A stretch of DNA of 64,000 nt from positions 1,492,359 to 1,556,358 of the forward strand of contig NZ_CP104202.1 in assembly GCF_025244685.1 (NCBI RefSeq), written 5' to 3'. The position numbers and the translations under genes were made by a program. The notes below the pieces were generated by a model. The model did not search any database. It was not told the origin of the DNA and saw only the letters and a program-made list of their open reading frames with translations. The DNA comes from Chlorobaculum sp. MV4-Y. Its GTDB lineage: Bacteria; Bacteroidota; Chlorobiia; Chlorobiales; Chlorobiaceae. This document shows, piece by piece, positions 1 to 8,436 of the stretch; position 1 is the stretch's first letter, and every line of letters begins with the position of its first letter.

Positions 1-2
1 GA

Positions 3-518
3 CTCAATATGAACGAGGTCTTCCGGCTCTCCGTATCCAAACTCCACCATGCGGGGCGCACCGCCACGAAGTATCTGGTCGAGCTGTTTTAATGAAAAGG
101 TGAGCCGGTTACCATGCCCGACGCCGGAGGGTACCTGTCGGTAAATCTCCTTTGCCAGATCGGGAATCTTCTCCCGGACGCTCTCAATGGATGATCTGGT
201 CGCCAGCAGGCGCACGCCGCAGTTGATGTCGTAGCCGATGCCGCCGGGAGAGATGACGCCTGCGTCAAGGTCGAATGCTGCCACGCCGCCAATCGGGAAG
301 CCGTAGCCCTCATGAATGTCGGGCATCGCCAGAGCAAAACCGACAATACCCGGCAGCGTGGCGACGTTGACGAGCTGCTCCAGCGAGCGGTCGGAGAGAA
401 TCTGCTCCAGCATCGCCGCCGAGGCGTAAAACCGCGCGGGAACCCGCATGTCGCTGCGGTACGAGCGGGGGATCTCCCACAACCCGCAGGAAATCTGCCT
501 GATCGATGACCGCTTCAT
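3..518 (-). CDS. rtcB: RNA-splicing ligase RtcB, N-terminal part (cut by window edge)
   Basis: RtcB is a Mn/GTP-dependent ligase that joins RNA 2',3'-cyclic phosphate (or 3'-phosphate) ends to 5'-hydroxyl ends in tRNA splicing or RNA repair. The first 172 codons are present; the rest lies beyond base 1. The diagnostic block GVISPGGIGYDINCGVRLL is visible at residues 87-105, with metal ligands Asp97 and Cys100 in the usual DxxCG context, preceded by MPDIHEGYGFPIGG. The start at 518 is chosen because GGAGG lies 5 bases upstream; an in-frame ATG at 542 is possible but lacks such a site. An archease and a 2',3'-cyclic phosphodiesterase lie about 6 kb away on the same strand. The family assignment is very secure. 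Confidence 0.93.
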   Translation of the reverse strand, partial: MKRSSIRQISCGLWEIPRSYRSDMRVPARFYASAAMLEQILSDRSLEQLVNVATLPGIVGFALAMPDIHEGYGFPIGGVAAFDLDAGVISPGGIGYDINCGVRLLATRSSIESVREKIPDLAKEIYRQVPSGVGHGNRLTFSLKQLDQILRGGAPRMVEFGYGEPEDLVHIE

Positions 519-629
519 CTCGCCTCCGTTGGTTTCATTCATCGTTCTCACCGGGGAAAACAGAGAACCAATCGCCGCGGGTAAGCGTTCCAGCGGAACA
601 TCCCTGAAACACCTCAACCGCTCGTTATC

Positions 630-1208
630 ATGAACCCTTCACGATTAATCCGGAGCACGCTTGCCACGCTTTTGACGCTGCTGTTGCTCATGCCATCCAT
701 GCTCAGCGCTGGCCAGAAAGGAGAAGCCATGACCTTTGAACTCACCTCTGTGGCATTCCGAAACATGGGCGCAATCCCGACGCTTTACACCTGCGAAGGC
801 AAAAACATCTCGCCGCAGCTCTCATGGAAAAACCTGCCGAAAGGCACGAAAAGCCTCGTGCTCATCGTGGACGATCCCGACGCACCCGACCCGGCAGCCC
901 CGAAATTCACCTGGGTGCACTGGGTTTTGTACAACATTCCGCCGGAAACAACGGAGCTCGCCGAAGGAGCCGGGAACCAACCCGCCGAAGCTGGAATGCT
1001 GGAAGGGTTCAGCAGCTGGAACCGAGGAGGCTACGGCGGGCCCTGCCCGCCCGTCGGCACGCACCGCTACTTTTTCAAACTCTACGCGCTCGACACCGTC
1101 ATTGACGACCTGCTCTCCCCGCTCAAAGCCGACGTCGAAGCTGCGATGAAGGGGCACATCCTCGGAGAAGCCATGCTAATTGGCACATACAAAAAGGAGG
1201 GAAATTGA
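630..1208 (+). CDS. Secreted YbhB/YbcL-type phosphatidylethanolamine-binding (PEBP) family protein
   Basis: A 192-residue protein of the bacterial Raf-kinase-inhibitor-like PEBP family, whose members have a small anion-binding pocket; the physiological role is generally unknown. An N-terminal signal peptide (residues 1-27, basic start, LATLLTLLLLMPSML core, SAG cleavage region) predicts export. PEBP signatures are clear: DDPDAPDPAAP near residues 81-91, then TWVHWVLYNIP, and GPCPPVGTHRYFFKLYALD near 137-155. It stands alone, divergent from rtcB (111 bp between starts) and followed by a converging gene. An internal ATG at 729 would give the cytoplasmic form usual for YbhB, but the longer form has a convincing signal peptide. 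Confidence 0.88.
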   Translation: MNPSRLIRSTLATLLTLLLLMPSMLSAGQKGEAMTFELTSVAFRNMGAIPTLYTCEGKNISPQLSWKNLPKGTKSLVLIVDDPDAPDPAAPKFTWVHWVLYNIPPETTELAEGAGNQPAEAGMLEGFSSWNRGGYGGPCPPVGTHRYFFKLYALDTVIDDLLSPLKADVEAAMKGHILGEAMLIGTYKKEGN

Positions 1209-1261
1209 GTTGAGAATTGATGGGGGCATCTCAGCCTGTCGGGACACCCCTGCAAAGCCTG

Positions 1262-1302
1262 AGCAAATGAACTGTCAATTATCAACTATCAATTGTCAGC
1301 TC
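1262..1302. repeat. Short imperfect inverted/iterated AT-rich repeat
   Basis: Between two converging genes, iterations of TCAATTATCAACTATCAATTG form an imperfect palindrome (CTGTCAATTA ... CAATTGTCAG). There is no T-tract for a classical terminator, but the place (3' ends of two genes facing each other) fits a weak bidirectional terminator or a dispersed repeat. A related TTGATAAGTTGATAATTG string occurs after queA near 51968. Confidence 0.4.
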
Positions 1303-1751
1303 CTCTTCCTGTGCCCCTCGAACTCGATGCGCAACGCTGAAAGCGTAAGGTTCACGTCGAGCAGGAAGAGCACGAGCGAGCCGATCAGGCTGAGCATACT
1401 GATGATGAACACCGTCGAAACCAGCAGCGGCAAATCGAAGTGAAACAGGCTGGTGAGAAAGAGCAGAATGATGAGCGTGGCCGCGCCGAGACAGCTTGCC
1501 ACCGCCAGCATGATGGCGTTGCGCACGTAGTGAGCGCGCCGCCAGAGCACGTCGATCTCGCGGTCGATGCGGGTGCGATCAACGCCGAAAAGCTTGTCGC
1601 CCTCCTCAAGCAGCTCCCGCGAGCGGTCGATGACTCTCGACAGGCGGTTGGTCATGGTGAGAAGCAATAGGCCAAGTCCTGAAATAAGGATGACCGGGCC
1701 GATGGCCGTCTGGAGCACCGGCACGAGTTCTTTGATAGTGGTAATCGTCAT
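1296..1751 (-). CDS. DUF2721-family integral membrane protein
   Basis: A small (about 151 aa) protein with three predicted membrane segments: residues about 12-32 (VLQTAIGPVILISGLGLLLL), about 80-100 and about 108-132. A charged stretch between the first two (NRLSRVIDRSRELLEE...RREIDVLWRRAHYVRNAI) is the hallmark of DUF2721 proteins, whose function is unknown. The first possible ATG (1766) overlaps the stop of the upstream metallo-hydrolase as TAATG, suggesting translational coupling; the ATG at 1751 is an alternative five codons in. Both genes are probably one transcript. Confidence 0.8.
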   Translation of the reverse strand: MTITTIKELVPVLQTAIGPVILISGLGLLLLTMTNRLSRVIDRSRELLEEGDKLFGVDRTRIDREIDVLWRRAHYVRNAIMLAVASCLGAATLIILLFLTSLFHFDLPLLVSTVFIISMLSLIGSLVLFLLDVNLTLSALRIEFEGHRKRS

Positions 1752-1765
1752 GTGTGTTTTTAACA

Positions 1766-3175
1766 TTATTCAGATTCAGCCCGGTGCAGCTGGTTCGAGG
1801 CAAGATCGAGCCGGTCACCGGGTTTGGGAATGAGCGCAGCGGCGGCAATCTCATCGCGCAGAAAGCCTTTGAAAGACTCCTTCACACTCTCCTCGCCATG
1901 CACGATCATCACCTGTGAAGAACCGTCCCGACTCTTCAGCCAGTGCAGCAGATCGCTGCGGTCACCATGAGCCGACAGGCCGCCAATGGTGTGGAGTTGC
2001 GCCCGAACCCGGTAGCTCCGGCCGTGCAGCCGCACCTCCTTGCGCCCTTCGACCAGCTCCCGGCCAAGCGTACCTTCGGCCTGGAAGCCGGTGATGATGA
2101 TGTGGCACTCGGGCCGCTCGATGTTGCGCTTCAGATGGTGCACGATGCGCCCGCCGTTGCACATGCCGCTTCCGGCGATGATGATCGCGCCCTCCCGGAT
2201 GTCGTTGATCTTCATCGACTCTTCGACCCTGCCGGTCAGGTGGAGATTACCAACGGGTGGCATCTTGCGCATATTCTGGCGGAACAGGCGGGCCTCTTCA
2301 TCCCATAACTCCTCGTGATGCCAATAGATACGACTCGCCTCGATGGCCATCGGGCTGTCGAGAAAGACCTGCCATTTCTCCAGCTCCCACTCATGGTAGT
2401 GTTCGCCGAAAAGGTAAAGCAGCTCCTGGCTGCGGCCAATCGAGAAGGCAGGAATCAGGATGTTGCCGCACTCGCGGCACGAGGTTTCGATGATCTCGCC
2501 GATTTCAGCCACGGTACTGTCGAAATCACGATGCAGACGGTCTCCGTAAGTACTCTCCACGAGCACCACATCGGCGTGGCCAATCGCTTCGGGATCGTTC
2601 AAAATCGGGGAATCGTACTGGCCGAGGTCGCCACTGAAGACCACCGTGCGGGTAGTTTCGCCCTCCGTGATTTCGAGTTTGACAAACGCCGAGGCGAGGA
2701 TGTGGCCCGCATCGAGCAGCGTCACGGCGATGCCGGGCAGAATCTCGCGCCGCTCGCCGTAACGCAGCCCCGTCATGTCGTGGACGCAACGCTCGGCCTG
2801 TTCGACGGTGTAAAGCGGCTCGGCATCACGACGGCCATGTTTTTGCCAGTACCGGGCATCATGCTCGGCAAGCGAAGCTGAATCCCGGAGCAGAATCCGG
2901 CACAGCTCGATGGTGCCTTGATGGGTGTAGATCGGCCCCTTGAAGCCGCGGTTCACCAGCAGTGGCAGGCGGCCCGAGTGATCGATATGACCGTGGCTGA
3001 GCACCACAGCATCGATTTCAGCCGGATCGAACGGAAACGGCTCGCGGTTCAGCGCCTCGACACCGTAGCTACCCTGCACCAGCCCGCAATCGAGCAGCAC
3101 CGTAAACCCGTTAACCCTCAGAATATGGCAGGTACCTGTCACCCGCCGCGCCGCCCCGTAAAACTCGATCTCCAT
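1766..3175 (-). CDS. Beta-CASP metallo-beta-lactamase-fold hydrolase (CPSF73/YSH1-like RNase)
   Basis: A 469-residue metallo-beta-lactamase-fold protein with a beta-CASP insert, the architecture of CPSF73-like RNA endo/exonucleases. Zinc-site motif 2 is seen as HGHIDH at residues 61-66; a later DAGHI and SGDLGQYDSP supply the next ligands; the beta-CASP part carries PAFSIGRSQELL, SGMCNGGRIVHHL and the terminal motif GGLSAHGDRSDL. The C-terminal RNA-specificity (RMMBL) region ends near residue 440. By family it should process RNA 3' ends using two zinc ions; no partner subunit is seen. It lies between an RNA helicase and the DUF2721 gene. Confidence 0.87.
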   Translation of the reverse strand: MEIEFYGAARRVTGTCHILRVNGFTVLLDCGLVQGSYGVEALNREPFPFDPAEIDAVVLSHGHIDHSGRLPLLVNRGFKGPIYTHQGTIELCRILLRDSASLAEHDARYWQKHGRRDAEPLYTVEQAERCVHDMTGLRYGERREILPGIAVTLLDAGHILASAFVKLEITEGETTRTVVFSGDLGQYDSPILNDPEAIGHADVVLVESTYGDRLHRDFDSTVAEIGEIIETSCRECGNILIPAFSIGRSQELLYLFGEHYHEWELEKWQVFLDSPMAIEASRIYWHHEELWDEEARLFRQNMRKMPPVGNLHLTGRVEESMKINDIREGAIIIAGSGMCNGGRIVHHLKRNIERPECHIIITGFQAEGTLGRELVEGRKEVRLHGRSYRVRAQLHTIGGLSAHGDRSDLLHWLKSRDGSSQVMIVHGEESVKESFKGFLRDEIAAAALIPKPGDRLDLASNQLHRAESE

Positions 3176-3262
3176 ATCGCAACTCCCTGTTTTCGTAAAC
3201 CGGATTACCGGTAGACTGGATGCGAAAAGTACTTATAATTAAAATGTATATGCTGCGGGATG

Positions 3263-3310
3263 AAAAGCAAAAGAGCCCGACGCGGCAGGGCTCATCGCGT
3301 CAGGCTCTTT
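3263..3310 (-). terminator. Rho-independent terminator of the DEAD-box helicase gene
   Basis: Downstream of the helicase stop (3335), the minus strand reads AAAGAGCCTGACGCG, an 11-base loop, then CGCGTCGGGCTCTTTT followed by GCTTTTC. The stem is about 14 bp with one mismatch and is followed by a T-rich tract, a textbook intrinsic terminator. Confidence 0.85.
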
Positions 3311-3334
3311 CAAATCACGAGCTGCAGAAAAAGG

Positions 3335-5251
3335 TCAGTCTTTCATGCGCTTCTTTTTGCTGCCGGTAAAGCCGGTGAAGAACGCGCCATCATCTTTTTT
3401 GCGCTTGCCGCCCGAGGGTTTGCCATAGCTCTTCTTTTTGTCGCCGCCAAATCCACGGTCGCCGCCGCGATCTTTGCCGAAGCTGCGATTGCCATCACGA
3501 TCACCACCGAATCCACGGTCGTGCCTGTCTCCGAAACCACCCTGACGGTCATCCATCTTCGATGCCCTTAGCTGGCGTCCGCAAACCCTGACCTTCTTGA
3601 GTTCCTGGAACACATCGTTCGGCATTCCCGCAGGAAGCTCGACCGTGCTGTACTGCTCGTTGATGACAATCTTGCCGACCGCTTCAGGATCGAGACCGAT
3701 CTCGTTGATGATCGCGCCGGCAATGTTGCCCGGCTTCACGTCGTGCATATTGCCCACTTCGATGCGGTAGGTCTCCTTCTTCTCGTCGGAATAGAGGCCG
3801 CCCTTGCTCTGCCTGCGCGGCTCGCGCTCCTGACGAAAATCGTCGCGGAACGAATCGCGTCCATGCTCGCGACCTTGACGCGGTTCGCGCTCTTCACGGT
3901 GGGACGGACGTTCGCGTTCAGGCTTCGCGGAGAGCAGGAACGGTTCATTGCCCTGCAATAGTTTGGCCAGCGCAGCGGCAGCTTCAAGCTCGGAGACATC
4001 ATGCTCCTGGCAGTAATGGCCGATCATGCTGATGTAAAATTCGAGGTCTTCTGCTCCGATGGTGTCGGTGATGCGCTGCTTGAATTTGGCGATGCGCTTG
4101 TCGTTAACGGTTTCGGTCGAGGGCAACTCCATCAGCTCGATGCGCTTGCGGGTGGCGCGCTCAATGGCGAAGAGCATCCCGCGCTCCCTCGGTGAAACGA
4201 ACAGGATCGCCTCGCCGCTGCGACCGGCGCGGCCCGTTCTGCCAATACGGTGCACGTAGGACTCGGTGTCGGTCGGAATGTCGTAGTTGATGACATGGCT
4301 GATGCGCTCGACGTCGAGGCCGCGCGCGGCGACGTCGGTGGCGATGACGATGTTCAGCGTGCCGTCCTTGAGCTGCTCGATGGTGCGTTCGCGAGCCGAC
4401 TGCACCATGTCGCCGTTCAGCGCGGCAGCGGCGTAACCGCGAGCCTGAAGCTTTTCGGCAAGCGCCACGGTCTCGGTCTTGGTGCGCACGAAGATGATGA
4501 TGCCGTCAAACGGCTCGACTTCGAGGATGCGCGTCAGGGCGTCGAGCTTGTGATGGCCGCCGACCATCCAGTAACGCTGGCGGATGGTTTCGACTGTCGT
4601 GGTTTTGGCCTGAATCGTAATCTCCGCCGGAGCCTTCAGGTACTTGCGAGCGATGCGCAGGATCGGCTGCGGCATGGTGGCCGAGAAGAGCGCCACCTGA
4701 CGGCTTTCAGGAGTCTGGTCAAGAATCCACTCGACATCGTCGATAAAGCCCATGCGCAGCATCTCGTCGGCCTCATCGAGCACCAGGCACTTCAGGCTGT
4801 CGAGGTTCAGCGTGCCCTTGCGCATGTGATCCATCACGCGGCCCGGAGTGCCGACCACGACGTGCACGCCACGCTTGAGGTTGCGAATCTGCACGCCATA
4901 ATCCTGGCCACCGTAGATCGGCAGCACATGAAAGTCCGGCATGAACTCGGCGTAGGTGTGGAACGCCTCGGCCACCTGGATCGCCAGCTCGCGAGTTGGA
5001 GCAAGCACGAGCGCCTGCGGATCGGTGGCAGAAAGATCGATATTCGAGAGGACCGGCAAAGCAAATGCTGCCGTCTTGCCGGTACCGGTCTGGGCTTGGC
5101 CGAGCACATCGCGGCCTTCGAGAAGCAGCGGAATGGTGCTGGCCTGAATGGGGGTTGGGTTTTCATAACCCACCGCTTCGAGGGCCTGAAGCAGGGGTTC
5201 AGCCAGTTCAAGGCTGCGGAAATTCACGGAATTGTCTTGCTGTTCGCTCAT
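3335..5251 (-). CDS. deaD: DEAD-box ATP-dependent RNA helicase, DeaD/CsdA type
   Basis: A 638-residue helicase with all core motifs: Q-motif (GYENPTPIQ, 29-37), motif I AQTGTGKT (53-60), PTRELA, TPGRV, DEAD (159-162), SAT, and HRIGRTGRAGR. After the two RecA domains comes a DbpA/CsdA-type RNA-binding domain (TYRIEVGNMHDVKPGNIAGAI, about 485-560), then a basic Gly/Arg/Asp-rich tail (repeats like DRGFGGDRDGN) and a Lys-rich end. Such helicases remodel structured RNA in ribosome assembly and cold adaptation. The start at 5251 is preferred over the ATG at 5269 because GGAAGGAG lies 4-5 bases before it. A terminator hairpin sits immediately upstream (5274-5293). Confidence 0.93.
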   Translation of the reverse strand: MSEQQDNSVNFRSLELAEPLLQALEAVGYENPTPIQASTIPLLLEGRDVLGQAQTGTGKTAAFALPVLSNIDLSATDPQALVLAPTRELAIQVAEAFHTYAEFMPDFHVLPIYGGQDYGVQIRNLKRGVHVVVGTPGRVMDHMRKGTLNLDSLKCLVLDEADEMLRMGFIDDVEWILDQTPESRQVALFSATMPQPILRIARKYLKAPAEITIQAKTTTVETIRQRYWMVGGHHKLDALTRILEVEPFDGIIIFVRTKTETVALAEKLQARGYAAAALNGDMVQSARERTIEQLKDGTLNIVIATDVAARGLDVERISHVINYDIPTDTESYVHRIGRTGRAGRSGEAILFVSPRERGMLFAIERATRKRIELMELPSTETVNDKRIAKFKQRITDTIGAEDLEFYISMIGHYCQEHDVSELEAAAALAKLLQGNEPFLLSAKPERERPSHREEREPRQGREHGRDSFRDDFRQEREPRRQSKGGLYSDEKKETYRIEVGNMHDVKPGNIAGAIINEIGLDPEAVGKIVINEQYSTVELPAGMPNDVFQELKKVRVCGRQLRASKMDDRQGGFGDRHDRGFGGDRDGNRSFGKDRGGDRGFGGDKKKSYGKPSGGKRKKDDGAFFTGFTGSKKKRMKD

Positions 5252-5273
5252 AATCTCCTTCCAGATCATTGAT

Positions 5274-5293
5274 AAAAAAAGCCCCGGCGGGGC
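5274..5293 (-). promoter_or_regulatory. Intrinsic terminator hairpin directly before deaD (possible attenuator)
   Basis: On the minus strand GCCCC-GCC-GGGGC is followed by TTTTTTT, then ATCAATG and the deaD ribosome-binding site. It is a strong though short GC stem with a seven-T tract, ending about 22 bases before the deaD start. It may simply end the archease-thpR transcript (thpR stops at 5512, 220 bases upstream), or act as a conditional attenuator in the deaD leader. The sequence cannot tell which. Confidence 0.7.
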
Positions 5294-5511
5294 GCAAGTG
5301 GTCGCAATGCTGGAAAGAAGAAATGAAGAGGGGTCGTCTCACATCAGTCCTGAGGCAGGAAGCAAACCCGCCATCGCTCCATCGCACAATCAGCGGAAAA
5401 ACGCGGCCAGAGGGGCCGTCCGGATTTCCACACTCTTTCTTGGCATCATCACCACAACAAAAATCGATTTGTATAGTACGATTTTATCCGGCCAAAGACG
5501 AATTAATTTTT

Positions 5512-6093
5512 TTAAAGCGATACCATTGGCTGCATCATCGCCCCACTTTCAGATTTCTCGCCAAGCACGAACCGGCAAAGTTCCCGGTATTGTGCGCCGC
5601 CGGGTTTGAGCATCGATTCGTAGAGACAGAGAGCGTCGAATTTGCCAGACCAAGCCACTGTTTCGCGAAGCGTGAGCGTTCCCATTGCCTTGAAATCGTG
5701 CAAGTTGAAGCGGGCGATGGTCAGGTGCAAAAGGAACGATTTTCGCGACTCACCTGCCGCTCCGGTTGCGGCAAGCAGACGGCGGGCGAACTTCGGCATT
5801 CCGGCGGGCGCTTTGCCCGTCGCCCAGATGAGGCGTGGACGGCGCGGTTCGGGACCAAACGAGACGCGCTCGAAAGCGACCTCGAACGGCGCCTGCTGCG
5901 CGGCCTCATCGCGCAGCGCCCGGCACACGGCATCGACATCGAGGCACTGCCACGGCGGCACCATCGTCAGATGCAGATTTTCCGGCCTGACCCACCGCAC
6001 CTTCAGCCCGGCGTGTGCCCGCCGGAACTCCCCGGCTGACTCTGCCAGCTCGCAGCCGGCAGGTAAAGCCACGAAAACCCTTCTGCCTTCCAT
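5512..6093 (-). CDS. thpR: RNA 2',3'-cyclic phosphodiesterase (ThpR/LigT, 2H family)
   Basis: A 193-residue 2H phosphoesterase. Both catalytic HxTx motifs are present: HLTM (residues 41-44) and HLTI (123-126), with the spacing expected of LigT/ThpR. These enzymes open RNA 2',3'-cyclic phosphates to 2'-phosphates. The start at 6093 overlaps the archease stop by one base (TGATG) and follows a plausible coupling arrangement, so I prefer it to an ATG 30 bases upstream inside archease. It is co-transcribed with archease, the RtcB activator; rtcB itself is 5.5 kb downstream on the same strand. Confidence 0.88.
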   Translation of the reverse strand: MEGRRVFVALPAGCELAESAGEFRRAHAGLKVRWVRPENLHLTMVPPWQCLDVDAVCRALRDEAAQQAPFEVAFERVSFGPEPRRPRLIWATGKAPAGMPKFARRLLAATGAAGESRKSFLLHLTIARFNLHDFKAMGTLTLRETVAWSGKFDALCLYESMLKPGGAQYRELCRFVLGEKSESGAMMQPMVSL

Positions 6094-6494
6094 CAGATGT
6101 CCATCAACAAGATTGCCAACCATGAACCGTCAGCCCGCTCTTCGACCTTTGCGCCGTGATAAGTAACGGCTTTGACTTCATCACGTGCACCGGAAATTGC
6201 TCTGCCGAGAAACGATCCTTCGACAAACATCTCGCCGCTTGAACGGATTGAGAGTGCATCGTAGGCTTCGCGGTGAATCTGCGACAGGGCAAGCGCTTCG
6301 TTGAGCAGATCGACGAGCAGCGCAACCCGGTCGGGCGCTTCGATGCGAAAATCGCGTTCGACCCGTTCCGATGACCACTCCGGCCCGCTCCACTCCGTCA
6401 TGGCGCGCAACGCCTCGCCCAACAGCTCCTCAAAGCTCCCGGCAGTGACCTCGAAGCTGAGGTCGGCGGTATGGTCGATCTGGCGGTACGACAT
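6093..6494 (-). CDS. Archease, activator of the RNA ligase RtcB
   Basis: A 133-residue archease, which helps RtcB form its guanylylated intermediate and allows multiple turnovers. Recognisable features are the N-terminal HTADLSFEV block (residues 7-15), the central LNEALALSQ, and the C-terminal YHGAKVEERADGSWLAILLMDI-like ending (AVTYHGAKVE...LLMDI), which contains the conserved Asp near the C terminus. The start at 6494 is supported by GGAG about 10 bases upstream and by family length; the longer reading frame to 6566 has no homologous look. It is the first gene of a two-gene unit with thpR. Confidence 0.88.
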   Translation of the reverse strand: MSYRQIDHTADLSFEVTAGSFEELLGEALRAMTEWSGPEWSSERVERDFRIEAPDRVALLVDLLNEALALSQIHREAYDALSIRSSGEMFVEGSFLGRAISGARDEVKAVTYHGAKVEERADGSWLAILLMDI

Positions 6495-6632
6495 ATTCCG
6501 GAATCTCCATGATGGATCGTTCAGCAGACGTTCACACAAGCAATGTACGCAACCCGGCGCATTCAACTCACTGCCTCAGCCTTGTCGCATTTTTTATTAC
6601 CTTGAGCAACGTCTTGACCAATTCAACAAATC

Positions 6633-7919
6633 ATGGCTTCACTCGCCCTCGCTGCATACCGGTTCTTCTCCCCGCTTCAGCCACAGTTGTTTCGACTGCT
6701 GGCGGCGCGCAAACCGAGGCTGAAGACCTTCCTTGGGGCGCGAGCCAACCTGTTCGAGGAGCTTGAATCACGCCTGCACGCGCTGCCGGAACCGTCTTGC
6801 CGTCTGTGGATTCACGCCTCGTCGGTCGGCGAATTCGAGCAGGCCCGCACGATCATCGCCGAACTCCGGGCGCAGATTCCGGACATGGACGTCGTGGTTT
6901 CGTTTTTCTCAGACTCCGGTTACGAAGCACGCAAGCACTACCCCGACGCGGCGGCCGTATTCTACCTGCCACTCGACACGCGGGAGAATGCACGAAGATT
7001 GGTCGATCTCATCGGCGCGGACATCTTCATGCTGATGCGCTACGACTTCTGGCCGAACCACCTCGAAGCCATCAAAAAGAGCGGGGCACGAATGCTCCTG
7101 GCCGCCGCCGCACTCCCGCCGGGTTCGCCCTATCTCAAGCCTTGGCTCAGAGGATTCTACGGTGAACTCTTTTCGCTCTTTGATGCCATCTACACCATCG
7201 ACAGCAAAGACCGCGAAATGTTCCTGAACGGGTTCGGCTGCAGGAACGTCTTCACCGCCGGTGATCCGCGATTCGACCAGGTGCTCGAACGGCAGAAAAA
7301 AAGCGACGAGCAAGCGGCGAGGCTCAAGCCGTTCTTCCACGGCCGGATGGTGCTGGTCGGCGGAAGCACCTGGGAGCCGGACGAAGCAATCCTGATTTCG
7401 GCGTGGCTGTCGCTCCGCCAGAAACTCAGCCTTGTTCTAGTGCCGCACAAGGTGGATCGACCGAACATCGAACGCCTGTTGCAGAATCTCCGACAGCAAA
7501 AGATCGATGCGGTGACGATTTCGGAGATGGATGAAACCTTCGACCCCGCGAAACAGGTACTGGTGGTTGACCAGACCGGCTACCTCGCCGAACTCTACAC
7601 CATCGCCACTATTGCTTACGTCGGTGGAGGCTTCGGCGTCAACGTGCACAACACCATCGAGCCCGCCGCGCACGGCATTCCGGTGCTCTTCGGCCCTCGC
7701 CACACCAATTCGCCCGAAGCCACAGGACTCATCGAAGCCGGAGCGGCCACGGTCGTCACCGGGGAGCCAGAACTCCGCCAGGCGCTGACAACGTTCGTCG
7801 AGGATACCGACCACCTGAAACGTGCCGGAGCAAAATCCAGCGGTTTTGTCAATGGCAGGCTTGGAGCCACCGCGATTATCACCAGGGATATAGCACAGCA
7901 TTGCCGGACGAAATCGTGA
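6633..7919 (+). CDS. waaA: 3-deoxy-D-manno-octulosonic acid (Kdo) transferase
   Basis: A 428-residue GT30 glycosyltransferase that adds Kdo to lipid A precursor at the inner membrane. It has the N-terminal membrane anchor (LALAAYRFFSPLQPQLFRLLAARKPRL), the catalytic HASSVGEFEQ motif (residues 54-63, Glu acting as base), RYDFWPN, and the C-terminal nucleotide-binding block GGGFGVNVHNTIEPAAHGIPVLFGPRHTNSPEA. The length is typical. It heads a closely packed plus-strand run with the DUF4293 gene, pdxA and the ftsE-like gene, though a 50-bp gap follows it. This indicates an outer membrane with Kdo-containing lipopolysaccharide. Confidence 0.93.
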   Translation: MASLALAAYRFFSPLQPQLFRLLAARKPRLKTFLGARANLFEELESRLHALPEPSCRLWIHASSVGEFEQARTIIAELRAQIPDMDVVVSFFSDSGYEARKHYPDAAAVFYLPLDTRENARRLVDLIGADIFMLMRYDFWPNHLEAIKKSGARMLLAAAALPPGSPYLKPWLRGFYGELFSLFDAIYTIDSKDREMFLNGFGCRNVFTAGDPRFDQVLERQKKSDEQAARLKPFFHGRMVLVGGSTWEPDEAILISAWLSLRQKLSLVLVPHKVDRPNIERLLQNLRQQKIDAVTISEMDETFDPAKQVLVVDQTGYLAELYTIATIAYVGGGFGVNVHNTIEPAAHGIPVLFGPRHTNSPEATGLIEAGAATVVTGEPELRQALTTFVEDTDHLKRAGAKSSGFVNGRLGATAIITRDIAQHCRTKS

Positions 7920-7969
7920 TTTCCGTATATTCCGGACATATCTGACCACTTGACAAAACACCTCAAGCC

Positions 7970-8434
7970 ATGTTAAGCAGAATCCAAAGCCTTTACCTCT
8001 TCATCGCCGCACTGCTCGCCTTCGGTAGTATGGCCTTCCCCTTCTGGACGTTCACGACCAACCACATCATTCTTTTCGGCGACTTCATGGACGTGCAGGG
8101 TGCAGGCATGATCGTCACCGCCGGAAGCATCGGTGGAGGCCTGCTGTCGCCGCTCACCGGCATCGTGGCGCTGGCAACCATCTTCTTGTACAAGAACCGT
8201 AAACTCCAGCAGACGCTCATCACGCTCTGCCTCGTGCTCTTCGCCGCCGACCTGCTGGCCGGTCTCGCGGGCGGACACTTCCTGAAGCAATACCTCGAAA
8301 CGCAGTCACCGTCGGTCAGCTTCGCACCCGGCAGCGGACTCTTCATGCTGCTTCCAGAACCGGTGCTTTTCTGGCTCGCCTCGCTCGGCGTGAAGAAGGA
8401 CGAAAAAATCGCCACCGCGTACAAGAGGCTCTGA
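7970..8434 (+). CDS. DUF4293-family four-helix membrane protein
   Basis: A 154-residue membrane protein beginning MLSRIQSLYLFIAALL, the characteristic opening of DUF4293 proteins of the Bacteroidetes-Chlorobi group, with four predicted membrane segments (about 4-24, 48-68, 82-102, 120-140). Function unknown. It ends two bases before pdxA, so the two are probably translated from one message. Confidence 0.8.
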   Translation: MLSRIQSLYLFIAALLAFGSMAFPFWTFTTNHIILFGDFMDVQGAGMIVTAGSIGGGLLSPLTGIVALATIFLYKNRKLQQTLITLCLVLFAADLLAGLAGGHFLKQYLETQSPSVSFAPGSGLFMLLPEPVLFWLASLGVKKDEKIATAYKRL

Positions 8435-8436
8435 CG

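Noticed and set aside
4250-5272. 340-codon plus-strand frame opposite deaD
   Set aside because: Shadow of the helicase gene; no motif and no ribosome-binding site.
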